Shown piece by piece: positions 37,301-47,644 of a DNA stretch of 64,000 nucleotides. Positions within the stretch are counted from its first letter, which is position 1. The number at the start of each line of letters is the position of its first letter. The notes under the pieces are model-generated. The model saw nothing but the letters and a program-made list of their open reading frames with translations, did no database searches and was not told the origin of the DNA. This DNA comes from Mesostigma viride (lineage: Eukaryota > Streptophyta > Mesostigmatophyceae > Mesostigmatales > Mesostigmataceae). Location of the stretch: contig RPFO01000017.1 in assembly GCA_009746045.1 (NCBI GenBank), forward strand, positions 1,406,556 through 1,470,555, written 5' to 3'. The position numbers and the translations under genes were made by a program.

Positions 37301-37979
37301 CCCAGGCCAGATGTGCAACAATACGAGGTATGTTGGCATGGCTGGCCAGCATTTGTGCTCCTGACCTGTTGGTACTGAGTCGGTTGACCGATTCCCAACT
37401 GGTTGAGGTGGGTGCTGAGAGAGTGGTAGAGGCTGTTCGCATGTCTCCCCCTCTCATGCTGGGTCCTTTGGATTTGTACAGGCCTTTTGACATGATGCTC
37501 TATGTGGACAGTTCTATGGATAGTAGGAAGGTCACAGAGGTCAGGGGCCGTGCAGCAGCATTAATATCCCTGGTGCAGGAACAGTCCTCTCTGGTCTGCT
37601 GGTACAGTCGGTTGCAAACAGGGTAACTCCCAGCAGTGACATTGCTGAGTGCAGGGCAATCTGTGAAGGGCTTCATACTGCTCTTTACTTGAGGGAGCTA
37701 TTTTACCAGCTATGTCAAGTGGCTTCCTGTCGGTTGCAGATGCACACACTGGTAAGAACTGACAGCATGGGCATGGTGCAGTTTGTGCACAGGCAGCTGG
37801 CCAGGAGCAGGGACCTTGATTATTTGTTGCTCAAGGAAATGTCTTGCTTAGCTAACATTGAACATGTGGCTGGCGTGGACAACCCTGCAGATGCTCTCAC
37901 CAAGCTGGAGGAGAAGGCTGAGCTGCAATACCCTTTGCTTCGTGGGCTCATGGCCTCCAAGGGGGGAGGGCCAGAGTAG
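34394..37979 (+). pseudogene. Pol polyprotein: integrase, protease, reverse transcriptase, RNase H
   Basis: Integrase (34790-35600): zinc-binding HHIFGH ... CVC, then the D-D-E core (DIQVDIQ, VQADLQFD, GAVERSIREVK). Register changes near 35610. Protease-like domain (35960-36220): LEVDTNSQVSIL and a closing AILGQNFL. Reverse transcriptase (36560-37250): VLVDFKRAFLKG, the finger LRSSPIIWRK, and FASLHGDDLHLLG, the last in place of the usual YVDD. Register changes again near 37620. RNase H (37480-37979) with MLYVDSSMD, AECRAI, RTDSMGM and NPADALTK. It would copy and insert the element. The protease position after integrase is unusual. Two frameshifts make this copy defective. Confidence 0.8.
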
Positions 37980-38911
37980 ACCAAACAGCCTTGCTCTAGG
38001 TGGGAGGCATCCCAGTGGGCTGGGCAGCCACGTGGTGGCTGACAGCAGGTCCTTCAGAGTTCAGACACACTCTGCTGGACAGGGGTCAGGGTGGAGTCAC
38101 TCCCCTGGCTGAGAATTTCGCCTGGCTCTGTCATGGAGCTGCAGAAGAGTCTTAAGGACTTTGTAATGGGCCTTGGGTCTTCATGGAATGGACCCTGCAA
38201 GGGCAGCCCAAGTGTTGGCTCTAACAGGTTGCTGTACATTTGTATATATTCTCTGTAACCAACCTGTTGCATGCTAATAAAATCCCTGGTTGTGTGACCA
38301 TGTTGGACGTGGTTGCCAGGGGCCTCACTATGGGTTATACTCCTTTATAATAAAACATAATCTTGTTATTGTCATGTCTTGTTGTTTGTGATGCTCAGTT
38401 CCAGGAGCTGATCCAAACCTGGAGGATATGGGGTGGGGTTCGATTCCCCAGCTGACCTCAGCCTGGCATGTATGAATCCTGAGTTTATCCCTCAGTGAGG
38501 ACATGGGCTCCCCATGTGTTGGCTAACATTTGTCAGGGCTCTCTCAGTCTTTGGAAGGATTTAAAAGATAAAGGAGGCTCCGTGGCGGGCGCCATATGAA
38601 CGGGCGCCTGTGATAACTGGATGACCAGGAACTCACAATAGTACGTTCATGGACTCCTCTATCCAAACTCCTCTGACTAAGTGAAGACCTAACTTTAATC
38701 TACACCAGGTTCCCAAAGAAAGGGTTGGGATGTCATGTGGGTCAGAGGGCAACCTTTGAACCAATGAGCAGGCCTAGCTAATATTTGGAGGCACCTCAGG
38801 TTCCAAAAGAAAAGGCAGGTCTGGTCTCTGGGAGGGATCAGATGTCTGAAGGCTTGTGGGGACAGTGGCTGATAGGTTCTCAGGCTGGTCCAAGCTCCAA
38901 AACAAGAAAGG
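37980..38911 (+). other. Non-coding 3' region of the Copia-like element
   Basis: About 930 bp between RNase H and the 3' LTR. No coding frame of interest. It ends in an A/G-rich tract (ACAAGAAAGGG) just before the LTR, suitable as the polypurine tract. AATAAAA words are at 38275 and 38350. Confidence 0.6.
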
Positions 38912-39568
38912 GTTGGAGTTAGCATATTGGGGCACCAATGTGCTAGATGGATGCAGGTTGAGGAGACCTTTCCAACGCCGTGTCAACCGCCTAGAACAGA
39001 CAAGGGACTAGAAAGTTATCAAGTCCCGAAGTACTGCCGACCGGTGGGCGAGGGCGGGGCACACTCAGGGCATAGTGGACAGGACACGTGGCAGGCCGTG
39101 CCTGCACAGGCTTAGCCTGACTCTCACGTGACTGGGACACAGTGTACTGAGGGCTCAACGGTACTGTGGCTAGTAGAAGCCAGTAACCAGCCAGCAGGTC
39201 TGCAAGGATGTAAGTCCTTGCAGGACTGTGGCAGGTCCTGTGCTGTCCTAGACACAGGATAGCCAGAGATTCCTGTATGCTGCCTGCAACGAGGATGCAG
39301 GCAGCGATACGAGGCTCTGGCAATGTAGCGTTGCCCAGCGTTGCTCATGACCGAGGAACAAGGATGGAACGAGGTTGCATATAGCTCGAGGCTCAACGAG
39401 GCAACGAGCGTCTTCACACACGAACCTTGGTCGTCACGACGAGTGGCGAGCCTATCGAGGGTCGTAGGCCTGGTGTGAGGATAAAGGTTGCTAGCCAGCA
39501 GCCTAGGGTCATTCCAGCCGGCAAGGACCAGGAGCTCACATGCTCTGCTGACGAGTTGCTGCGCAAAT
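38912..39568 (+). repeat. 3' LTR
   Basis: Second LTR. Differs from the 5' copy by a few substitutions and short indels (around 39062, 39120, 39181, 39291). Confidence 0.9.
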
Positions 39569-39573
39569 GTTGG

Positions 39574-39700
39574 TCCAGTCGTGATCATCGACCTGGAAAG
39601 GTGAACCGAAAGCGCGGCCTCCGAGGGGCGTGAAGACCCTCCTGTTCTGCGGGCGCGTTTAGGATCCGGCAATCTGTGGGTGCAATAAGACCCATGGAGC
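39574..39700 (-). mobile_element. ORF1 element D, part 2 (5' part)
   Basis: Minus-strand DNA coding for DPKRARRTGG, the counterpart of SPEPKRSRP in copies A and C, then a register change, then a stretch leading to the interruption point. The element is truncated at about 39700. Confidence 0.6.
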
Positions 39701-39720
39701 ATTAACCCCGATGGATTGAT

Positions 39721-40108
39721 GGATTAATTAATTAATTAAAATCATAGCTCCGTGGGGAGCATATGTAACACATAGCCCCAGGTGAGAAAGGAGCATCTAT
39801 GGGTTTGTAATCAGTAATACAATCAGGGCGACAACCTGCAGGTGTAGGATGTACAACTATCACCGGCTCTGGGTGCACAAGGTGCACCTGCACCGCCATA
39901 TGATGGTTCATGCCTCCTAAACAAGCACAAGCGCACAAGGCGGCTTGAGGAGAGGGCCTAGAAGGCCTGCATGACATATGGGGTGGAAGGTATGTGGCTA
40001 GGCTATAGCTGGTGTACACACCTCTCAGCAGAGAGTAAGTCCCTGCATGGGCAAAGCATGACTCTAAATTGCTACGGCTGTTGCAAGGGCTGGTGTGGGC
40101 CCATCACG
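39721..40108 (-). repeat. 3' UTR fragment of the ORF1-only family
   Basis: (TTAA)n tail, hairpin GCTCCGTGGGGAGC and about 380 bp that parallel 26794-27180 at high identity. It breaks off near 40108 without any ORF1, so it is a 5'-truncated copy. Confidence 0.75.
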
Positions 40109-40129
40109 TTTGATGGATGGATGGGTACA

Positions 40130-40645
40130 CCCTAGCTGCTCAGCTGCGCCGCCCACGCCGCCCGCCGCTGAGCAGGACTACACGTACCCAGCCCTGACGG
40201 AACCCCTGGCCGACCCCAACGAGCTACCGCCGTTCACCGAGCTCGAGCTGAGCACCGCCGCCAAGCAACTCCGCTTCTACGCCGCCGTTGGACCTGACCA
40301 GCTCCCAGTACCGGTGATTAAGCTGACGGCGCTCACGGGGTTCCTGCTTGACGTCTGCAACCGGATGCTGCTTGCCGACGCGCCGCCGATTCCTGAGTGG
40401 CAGCACAGCTACCGTATTATGCTGTACAAAAACAAAGGTTCCCCTGACGACCCCACCAACTACAGAGGAGTCTGCATCCAGAGCGCCGCACTCAAGTTGT
40501 TCATGCGCATGATCCTCAACCGCCTTCGTTAGAACTGCTCTCAACTGTCACCTTGGGGAAAGTCAAATGGGCTTCCGTCCTGGGCGCAACACCCTCATGG
40601 CCATCTTCGTCGCGGGTCGCCTCTTCGACCCTTCCGTCAAAATGT
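40130..40645 (+). pseudogene. LINE reverse transcriptase, N-terminal (fingers) fragment
   Basis: A plus-strand frame to 40532 has LSTAAKQLRFYAAVGPDQLP, the HSYRIMLYKNKGSPDDPTNY block and RGVCIQSAALKLFMRMI, the early conserved blocks of L1-type reverse transcriptases (the 'Lys-Lys-Gly-Asp-Pro ... Asn-Tyr-Arg' region). A stop interrupts it; another register continues with MGFRPGRNTLMAIF (the following QxGFRxGRST-type block) up to about 40640. The YADD box is absent. A short dead fragment, opposite in orientation to the one at 28.9 kb. Confidence 0.75.
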
Positions 40646-40706
40646 TGACTTTTTGCCCCGGCGTAGCGTCAACGTTTGACTTTTTGCCCCGGCGTAGCGT
40701 CAAACA
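40643..40706 (+). repeat. Two-copy 31-bp direct repeat
   Basis: The unit GTTTGACTTTTTGCCCCGGC plus GTAGCGTCAA stands twice in tandem directly at the end of the reverse transcriptase fragment; possibly the remains of an insertion junction. Confidence 0.7.
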
Positions 40707-40746
40707 TGATGACTGCTTTTTTGGGGGGGGGGCTGGCCTAGGCCTG

Positions 40747-41226
40747 CTAGTTTGGGGAATAGCTTGCAAATATAGACGTTGTTGGACTGGTTGTCTCCTT
40801 GATAGACGTCATCTCATTGATAACAGAAGGGGAAAGGGGCGTCATGACTTGACACGTGGTGTTGGTACCTAATTGGCTAGATCCGCTTGTTGTTGCCAGG
40901 TTGCTTTCTCCTGCCGCGCTCGAAGTTTTCTTCCCAGATTTCCCTCCAGCAGAGACGGCCGACCCTCGTCCCGCAGTTTCAGTTGCTGTATCCGCAGATG
41001 CTTTCTCAGTGCCGCTTCCGTTCTCCCCCGCATCAACCGCCTCGTCAAGCTCTTCTCTCGCCCGCTTGGCAGGACGGTGCTTACCCTGCCTATCATCCGC
41101 CAGTATCCTGCCAACATCCACGACATCCTTTTCAGCATCATCCGAAGCCGGTCCACCCAGTTTCTTTTTAAACAAGCTAGCGATAGACTCTGACTTGAAA
41201 GATACAGCACCTTTTTTGTTAGCCAT
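40747..41226 (-). CDS. Unrecognised host protein, 159 aa, or first exon
   Basis: Starts at 41226 with a well-behaved N-terminus (NKKGAVSFKSESIASLFKKK), then acidic/basic and Ser/Thr/Ala-rich low-complexity sequence. Four other registers are also partly open here, and the C-terminal part is repetitive in Ser/Thr, so the real protein may splice out of this frame. No family recognised. The A/T-rich upstream DNA (41230-41320) could hold a promoter. Confidence 0.4.
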   Translation of the reverse strand: MANKKGAVSFKSESIASLFKKKLGGPASDDAEKDVVDVGRILADDRQGKHRPAKRAREELDEAVDAGENGSGTEKASADTATETAGRGSAVSAGGKSGKKTSSAAGESNLATTSGSSQLGTNTTCQVMTPLSPSVINEMTSIKETTSPTTSIFASYSPN

Positions 41227-42122
41227 TCTTTACCGCAATATTTTAAAAGTAAAACGTATCCATTGGAAACGACCTAGGTAATGCGAGCTGCGACCATTAT
41301 TTAAGTATCGATTCGCCTGCATTTGCCCTCGGTAATCTGTTGCTGGCTTGCTGCGTCCTTTTACCTCCACTGCGCACCGTGACAGGCATGCAAAGCCTAG
41401 AACAGTGCCAAGTGCCCAATGTGTGTCTCAGAAAGACCTGCTGGCAAACAAACTGGCAAGATTTTCGCACCGTAGATACATGAATGTTCCAGACAGCAAG
41501 TATAATCCAGTAACAAGGAGTATATTGCACAAGTCCTAGTGGTTGACGCTGCGCCCCTACCCCCCGGTCCAGTGATGCCGCGCCTCATGGCGCTCGTCAC
41601 TTGACGCCGAGCCCCTTGGGGGGGCCCACAATCAATCTACAATACCCATGCCAAATTTTATTACTTGAGGAGACGCCATTTCAACAAATACATGACAATT
41701 GATGCTCATTGTGAATGCGTTTCCACATGAAATCATTACCATTTCATGCCATTTGGTCAGTGGTGCGCTTTCCGCGTGCACTTTTCATTACTAGATTGCT
41801 TAAATTTATTAAAATTTATTAACATTTATTAAAATTTATTCAAGTCGGGGTTAAATTGGCTGTTTTTGTCAAAGTGTCATGCACTCGGAGGGTAAGCAAG
41901 TGAGACAAGTTGTAGATTATTTACAATTGCACAACCCTCTCCACGACCCCGCGAGTTCTATTTATAGAACGAATTATAATTATTGCCAAAATTGTGCACA
42001 AGCCTGCGCACAACCCAACCAGTAATTCCCACTTGAACTTTGAATATTCAAGTGAATGCTCTGGAGACAGATGTACAGATCGATCTTTACAAATGTACAC
42101 GAGTTCAGATCAAGTAAGCTAT
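41227..42122. other. Intergenic region with A/T-rich repeats and polyadenylation-like signal
   Basis: About 900 bp with no supported gene. At 41806-41842 a short TTTATTAAAA unit repeats four times. TGTAA on the minus strand at about 42088-42092, some 35 bp past the stop of the multi-exon gene, is a plausible chlorophyte poly(A) signal for it. Confidence 0.45.
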
Positions 42123-42953
42123 CTAACTATCTACTAACAGGCGTTTCTTTACACCCCGTCCGCTGGGCTTCTTTACACCCCCCTCCCGCTCATCTGCGAC
42201 AGCCTTCCCTTTAGGTTTTCGTTTGCCCTGCCCTGCGGCTTGGTCTCCCCCCTTATCTTGGAGTCGTGGGGAAGATCTGGTCGCTGGGGAAGATCTGGTC
42301 GCCGGGAAGTACCCCTTGTCCATCCACCACTCCAAATACGTTCCCTCAGGTGGCTTGAAACAGTTCCGCATCTCGTCTTGTTGTACCTTGAAAATTATGT
42401 TGGGCATCGTCCCCTTCTCCCCATTAATCCAGATTCCCTTTTCGTCACACCCTTCTGCCCAAAATTTAATGTACCACACGCCCGTTTTATCCACCTTTCG
42501 AACGACTCCATGCACCAGGAACGTGTCGACGTGGAAATCAGGCATGTGTGCCAGCTTCATTGGGTCTGCATTGAGTTTATCCACCGAATCAGCAGCCCAC
42601 GAGGGCTGCCACAACGTATCATGGCGCTTGAGTTGGTTCTTCCGATACTGGCAAAATTCACCGCCGTGCTTGCACAATACCGAAACCGGACATCCAACAG
42701 GCGAGCGGGGCACGACCCGTTTCCCCCCACACACACCTTCCAGATTCTCCATCCACGGCTGCCAACTTGGTGGTGGCACTTTCTTGTCTAGTGGCTTGGG
42801 CTGGGTTGCGGTAACTGTGACACGTTGTCTTTGTGGCGCTTCCTCCTCAGGTTCCGATTCTTCCGATTCTTCCGAATCTTCCACAAACCCTTTGGGTGGG
42901 CCGCCTGGCATGACGTCATCCTGTTGCGGCTCCTCTTCAGACTCGTCACCTGT
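42123..42953 (-). CDS. Last exon of an unrecognised multi-exon gene
   Basis: Acceptor CCCACACACAG precedes GTGACGAGTC. The exon begins with an acidic run (DESEEEPQQDD), continues with Ser/Glu repeats, then a folded-looking domain of about 150 residues with Trp and Cys (WQPWMENLEGVC, CKHGGEFCQYRKNQLKRH) and ends in a Lys-rich tail at the stop, 42123. The Cys/His pattern suggests a metal site. No family recognised. An ATG at 42983 opens the frame too, but the splice signal and the upstream exon frame favour 42953. Confidence 0.5.
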   Translation of the reverse strand, partial: TGDESEEEPQQDDVMPGGPPKGFVEDSEESEESEPEEEAPQRQRVTVTATQPKPLDKKVPPPSWQPWMENLEGVCGGKRVVPRSPVGCPVSVLCKHGGEFCQYRKNQLKRHDTLWQPSWAADSVDKLNADPMKLAHMPDFHVDTFLVHGVVRKVDKTGVWYIKFWAEGCDEKGIWINGEKGTMPNIIFKVQQDEMRNCFKPPEGTYLEWWMDKGYFPATRSSPATRSSPRLQDKGGDQAAGQGKRKPKGKAVADEREGGVKKPSGRGVKKRLLVDS

Positions 42954-43069
42954 GTGTGGGACAAGCAATGACGAGCGGCGCAATTAGTTATCATTACAAT
43001 CGCAAATCAAACTTGGGAATATGCAAACATCATAATTTAACCGACCATATTCACTCAGATTAACTTACC

Positions 43070-44507
43070 CTTTGACAGATGACTAGCCGTTGCTCTTGAT
43101 CGAACGTGCCCGCCAGGCGAAAGGAGCTTTTTGCAGTAGTCGACGGCACGCCCCAACATCCCCCCCCCGACGCCCCCGAATTCCCCTTCGAGCCTCCCTC
43201 CCCTCCCCCCCCTCCTTCCCCCTTCCCCCGATGCGCCGGTCGACCCGCCCCCCTCTCCGCCCTTCGACCCGCCCCCCTCTCCGCCCTTTGACCCGCCCCC
43301 CTCTCCGCCCTTCGACCCGCCCCCCTCTCCGCCCTTGGACCCGCCCCCCTCTCCGCCCTTCGACCCGCCCCCCTCTCCACCCTTTGACCCGCCCCCTCTC
43401 CGCCCTTCGACCCGCCCCCCTCTCCGCCCTTCGACCCGCCCCCCTCTCCGCCCTTCTCTCCGCCCCCCTCTCCGTCCTTCGACCCCCTCCCCTCTCCGCC
43501 CTTCGACCCGCCCCCCTCTCCGTCCTTCGACCCCCCCCCTCTCCGCCCTTCGACCCGCCCCCCTCTCCGCCCTTCGACCCGCCCCCCTCTCCGTCCTTCG
43601 ACCCCCCCCCTCTCCGCCCTTCGACCCGCCCCCTCTCCGCCCTTCGAACCCCCCCCTCTCCGCCCTTCGACCCGCCCCCCTCTCCGCCCTTCTCTCCGCC
43701 CCCCTCTCCGTCCTTCGAGCCCCTCCCCTCTCCGCCCTTCGACCCGCCCCCCTCTCCGTCCTTCGAACCCCCCCCTCTCCGCCCTTCGACCCGCCCCCCT
43801 CTCCGCCCTTGGACCCGCCCCCCTCTCCGCCCTTGGACCCGCCCCCCTCTCCGCCCCCTCTCCGCCCTTCTCTCCGCCCCCCTCTCCGTCCTTCGAGCCC
43901 CTCCCCTCTCCGCCCTTCGACCCGCCCCCCTCTCCATCCTTCGAACCCCCCCCTCTCCGCCCTTGGACCCGGCGCCCCCTCTCCGCCCTTCGACCCGCCC
44001 CCCTCTCCGCCCTTCGAACCCCCCCCTCTCCGTCCTTCGACCCGCCCCCCTTATCACCACCCTCATTCCCCCCCCCTCATCAACGCCCGCACCATCATCA
44101 CCAACCTCCTCCCCATCATCACCCCCCTGTGACCCGACATCCTCATCATCCCCCTCCGGGAGAACGCCGCCATCATGAGGGTAGGGCGTCCCCATTGAGA
44201 CGTCTTCGGACGCGGGGGTCTCCTGGGCGGCGCGCTTCCGGCGTTTCTTTTTGGTGCCAGCGCCTGACGTCTCCAGCGGACGCTTCTGGGCTGCACCCGC
44301 AATTTCCTTGCCCGAACGGCCGTTGGGATTGCGAAAATCCTCCCCCTCTGGCCGCTGGGCTGCACCCGCAATTTCCATGCCCGAACGGTATTCCGGTGGC
44401 CGCTTCCCAAGTACCTTCAGAAGGACCTTAAACCCATCCACCTGCTCCTTTGACCCAATAAAGATCATGGGTGGGTTGAAGAATCCCGCGAAATCGTATA
44501 GGTACAT
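43070..44507 (-). CDS. Repeat-bearing exon of the multi-exon gene
   Basis: Opens with YDFAGFFNPPMIFIGSKEQV, ordinary protein sequence, followed by basic and acidic low complexity, and then by about 35 copies of a GRRAERGA octapeptide. It ends at a good donor (CAAAGG|GTAAGTTAAT, near 43070) but in a different register (GTFDQEQRLVICQR), so one or more indels fall in the C-rich repeat. Its upstream neighbour frame (44515 and higher) is offset by one register at about 44510. Confidence 0.45.
43210..44060 (-). repeat. 24-bp coding minisatellite (RRAERGAG)n
   Basis: Unit CCCTCTCCGCCCTTCGACCC plus GCCC on the plus strand, about 35 copies, some of 23 bp or with a missing C. In the coding sense it encodes Arg-Arg-Ala-Glu-Arg-Gly-Ala-Gly. 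Copy edges with C6/C7 differences shift the reading register several times. Confidence 0.9.
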
Positions 44508-44514
44508 CGCCCAT

Positions 44515-45921
44515 TAAAACATTGAAATCTCCACATTCCTTCGCCGCCTTCCAGTCCCGTTTCTCCACCCACTCACCCTTGTGACCCTTCAACAGTTCCT
44601 CGTCATTCCACAGCTTGGCGTGGTGTCCCAAATTCACCAGCACTACCCCATTCTTGATGTCCGGGTCGTCCTCCCCCAATCCCTTCACAACATATTCGAA
44701 CCCTTCCAGTGCATTTTTTACCAGTTGAGCCAACCGTGTCGGCCCATCGCTTTTCTCCCACGCGAAAGTCTTCATAACGAACTCACAGGTCGTTTGCCCG
44801 TCAGACCCGTAAACTTTCTTAGAAATCCACGGGCCCTCCTGCTCGATTTCGGATGCCAGCTCCTCCGACCCAAACTTCCGCGTGGCGTCCCGCTTCTCCC
44901 CCCCCCTTTTTTGGCGACCCGACTGGACGTCCTCTGCCTCCGCATGTTCGGCTTGGCCTTCCTCCGGCACAGCCCCCGTCACCGCCACAGCCCCCGCCAC
45001 AGGCTGTACGGGTTGGGGCACCACAGCCTGTTCGGTTGGGGGTTCGGGCGCATTCAGGATTGCCCATGTCGTTTCCTTGTTGGTCGTCCAAAAATCCGTC
45101 CTCTCCAGCAGTGCAAGTGGGAAGGTGGAATCGTCCCTCCCCGTTGGCCTGATAGCCACCCTTATTCTCTTGGCAGCTACAGCGACCGTATCGGCCACCC
45201 TCTGAAGGGCGCTGTCGGATTCCGAAGGCTGCATCGGCAACCAGCCGAGCTCGCGTGCGTTGGGGTATTTCCCATAATCGCGGTTGTAGATCATGAAAAG
45301 GTGGACCATCACCTCGCAGAAGATCTTGGCCATGTATGTCAGGTCATACAAGCACTGAGGAGGAACGTGTTTGGCCTTCACGGTTGCCATGATAGACGGC
45401 CATAATCGAAAGCGGGCTAAACTCCTCCACCCTTCCTGTTTGATCCCCCCACCCTTCCTCATCACCCTTCCCTCCCCGTCCAGCTTGTCCGCTGCCACGA
45501 TGTCCAGAAACTCTGCAAGCTCCTTGGCCAGCTTGTCCTCAATCGGTATTCCACATCTACTCCCGTCCGGCGCGATCGTTTCATCCTTCACAGCCGAGAT
45601 GAAGTCGTAGACTTGGGTTTTCTCCGATTCGGACAAACCACCCTCGTTCAATCGCCCTCCAACCCGCTCCTCACCACCCTCCTCCCCCTCCCCGTCCTTC
45701 CTTGCCTTCTCAGTGCTGCTTGAAACCCCATGAATCAAATTCCATATTTCTTTCTGGTCCTGAAGGGGCACCTCCGGCTTATCCCAGGATTCCTCCATGT
45801 GCGTCTTGAAATAGTTGTGCACTTCCAGCAGCGCCGTCCCCCTCGACTTTTTGGAAACGGCCTCGTCTTCTGCATTCAGCCCCCCTCCGATCAGGGCAAC
45901 CCTCCGATGCGCCTCTCTCCC
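44515..45921 (-). CDS. Large central exon of the multi-exon gene
   Basis: Acceptor TGCATGCAG precedes GGGAGAGAGG at 45921, phase 0, in agreement with the upstream exon. The protein has a helical first part (KKSRGTALLEVHNYFKTHMEE), a Gly/Glu-rich linker, a folded middle (MAKIFCEVMVHLFMIYNRDYG), a Pro/Val/Ala linker and a last globular segment (VLVNLGHHAKLWNDEELLKG). No known catalytic motif. The frame runs past the start of the next register to 44428, so a frameshift or an unseen short intron lies near 44510. Confidence 0.5.
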
Positions 45922-46029
45922 CTGCATGCATGAAATGTGAATCAGTGTTTGAGACAAAAAACGGTCATACAACACACGACCTGACATTTTGTCCTCACAC
46001 TTTGGAAGATCGGCCGTTCCCGAACAAAA

Positions 46030-46400
46030 ATCACACCCTAATTTCCAGGGTCCAACGGCCGTTGGCGAATGAAAAATGACAACGTAATTTCCAGCCTCCA
46101 ACGGCCGTCGGCGCAAGTAAAATATCACCCAAATTTCCAGCTTCCAACGGCCGTTGGCGCAAGTAAAATATCACCCAAATTTCCAGCTTCCAACGGCCGT
46201 TGGCGCAAGAAAAATCACACCCTAATTTCCAGGTTCCAACGGCCGTTGGCGAATGAAAAATGACACGGTAATTTCCAGCCTCCAACGGCCGTTGGCGCAA
46301 GAAAAATGTCGACCGAATTTCCAGGTTCCAACGGCCGTTGGCGAAAGAAAAATCACACACTAATTTCCAGGTTCCAACGGCCGTTGGCGAACAAAAATAA
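46030..46400. repeat. 46-bp intronic minisatellite, block 1
   Basis: Eight tandem copies. Each holds the perfect 14-bp palindrome CCAACGGCCGTTGG and a TAATTTCCAGGTT stretch. The block fills the 524-bp intron between the exons ending at 46446 and starting at 45921. Confidence 0.9.
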
Positions 46401-46445
46401 CATCTAGTGCCTAAAACGTTCCCACACCCGATCCGTTATATTTAC

Positions 46446-47603
46446 CTTTTGCGTCCGCATGTCCTTCATGGGCGGGATCAGTGCTTCCCCCTCCACCTCC
46501 CAGCCCTTGAGCACGTCCAGATTGGTGTACTTGAACTTCTCCGCGTCCCTCACCAACCCCCTCCACAAATCAAACGCCTCGTCGGTTGTCTCCACGAACT
46601 TGCCCTTTTGTTTACCCGCAATCTCGCCAGCTATCGCAGTCCTCACTTGCTCGTCAGAGCCCTCGAAAATCACGGACTTCAACATCTGCGTGTAGTGGTT
46701 GCCGTCCAGCACGGCAAACTGCGCAAACACGCAAGGCGTCTGGTCTGGAAATTTACCCTTAAGGCCGGCATGGTCCGAGATGTTCAAGCTGCCCAGCGCG
46801 GATTTCGTGAGGTTAACTACTGCCTCACGCTCAGATTCATCTGACCACTCGGACGGATCCAACTCCATGGTGATCAACTCGTCTGAGCAAGCGGCCGCCA
46901 TGTCCTTCAGGGAGTCCGTCCGGAGAATGGACATGGCTTCCTCGGCCGTTGGCGAACGATAGTATCCGAACCTCTGCACGGCACGGTCACTGTCGTCCCC
47001 CGTCAGTATTTTAATGTGGTAAGGAACCATTTCACTCCTCTGCACCCATAAATTGTAGAGACCTGGATCACGGTCTGCCAGCACCTGCCACGCAAACCGG
47101 AAGATCAGCACGGCACATTTTGCTTTTGTCAGACTTGTGCCGGCCCCCACGAACCACGGCGCGAGCCCCCTACAATAATTCCGCACCGTCACCGTCCGAT
47201 GCCGCATGAGTTCCGGGAGTTGGCACAAGTTCTCCGTGGGGGCCCGTACTTGAGTCGCAATCGCGGACCCCCCCACGATGTCGACATCGTCTGGAACTAG
47301 GCGTATTTTCTGCCGCAGATGAAACGCCGCCTGTATGGTGTCAGTTAGATTCTTGTCGTGCACTTGAGAGGACGGCGCTGGCTCCCAGGAGTCCAAAATG
47401 CTGGGCTTCGCATTTCCGGCACGTGTCGTCAGCAGCCCCTTCCTCTCAAAGCTCTTCACAATCCCCGACCATAAGTCGGTGCCCGGTGCTCGTTGGCGCC
47501 ATTCCTCAAAAAATGTTGTGACCAACCTTTCCGCCACCCCATGTTCAATCTTGTAAACCAACCTCCTCCGCTCTTCGTCCGTTCTCTGCCTTGACGGACG
47601 CCC
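46446..47603 (-). CDS. Upstream exon of the multi-exon gene
   Basis: Acceptor GTGATCAG at 47604-47605 and donor AAAAG|GTAAAT at 46446/46445, phase 0. About 386 codons: an Arg/Glu-rich start (SRQRTDEERRRLVYKIEHGV), a helical domain (VTTFFEEWRQRAPGTDLW), and further ordinary globular sequence (KAKCAVLIFRFAWQVLADRD). No family recognised. Further exons must lie upstream of 47.6 kb, possibly past 49.4 kb, but I could not place them. Confidence 0.5.
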
Positions 47604-47644
47604 CTGATCACATGCAAAAAACATACAGATAGCCGGAAGGTCAG

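Larger units (their letters stand above)
31221..39568 (+). mobile_element. Copia-like LTR retrotransposon, 8.3 kb
   Basis: Two direct LTRs of about 657 bp enclose a gag-like region with a zinc knuckle and a pol region with integrase, aspartic protease, reverse transcriptase and RNase H. The word ATGTTGG is on both outer edges (31219-31225 and 39567-39573), in agreement with a 5-bp target duplication. The element sits inside ORF1 copy D: codons for a Trp-Thr-Asn-Met-Ser-Pro stretch are rejoined if it is removed. The LTRs differ at only six or seven places, so the insertion is young. Confidence 0.9.

Noticed and set aside
43083..44178. Plus-strand Pro/Ser/Arg-rich frames over the C-rich minisatellite
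   Set aside because: Mirror frames of the 24-bp repeat. Only the minus-strand register connects to ordinary protein sequence and a GTAAGT donor.
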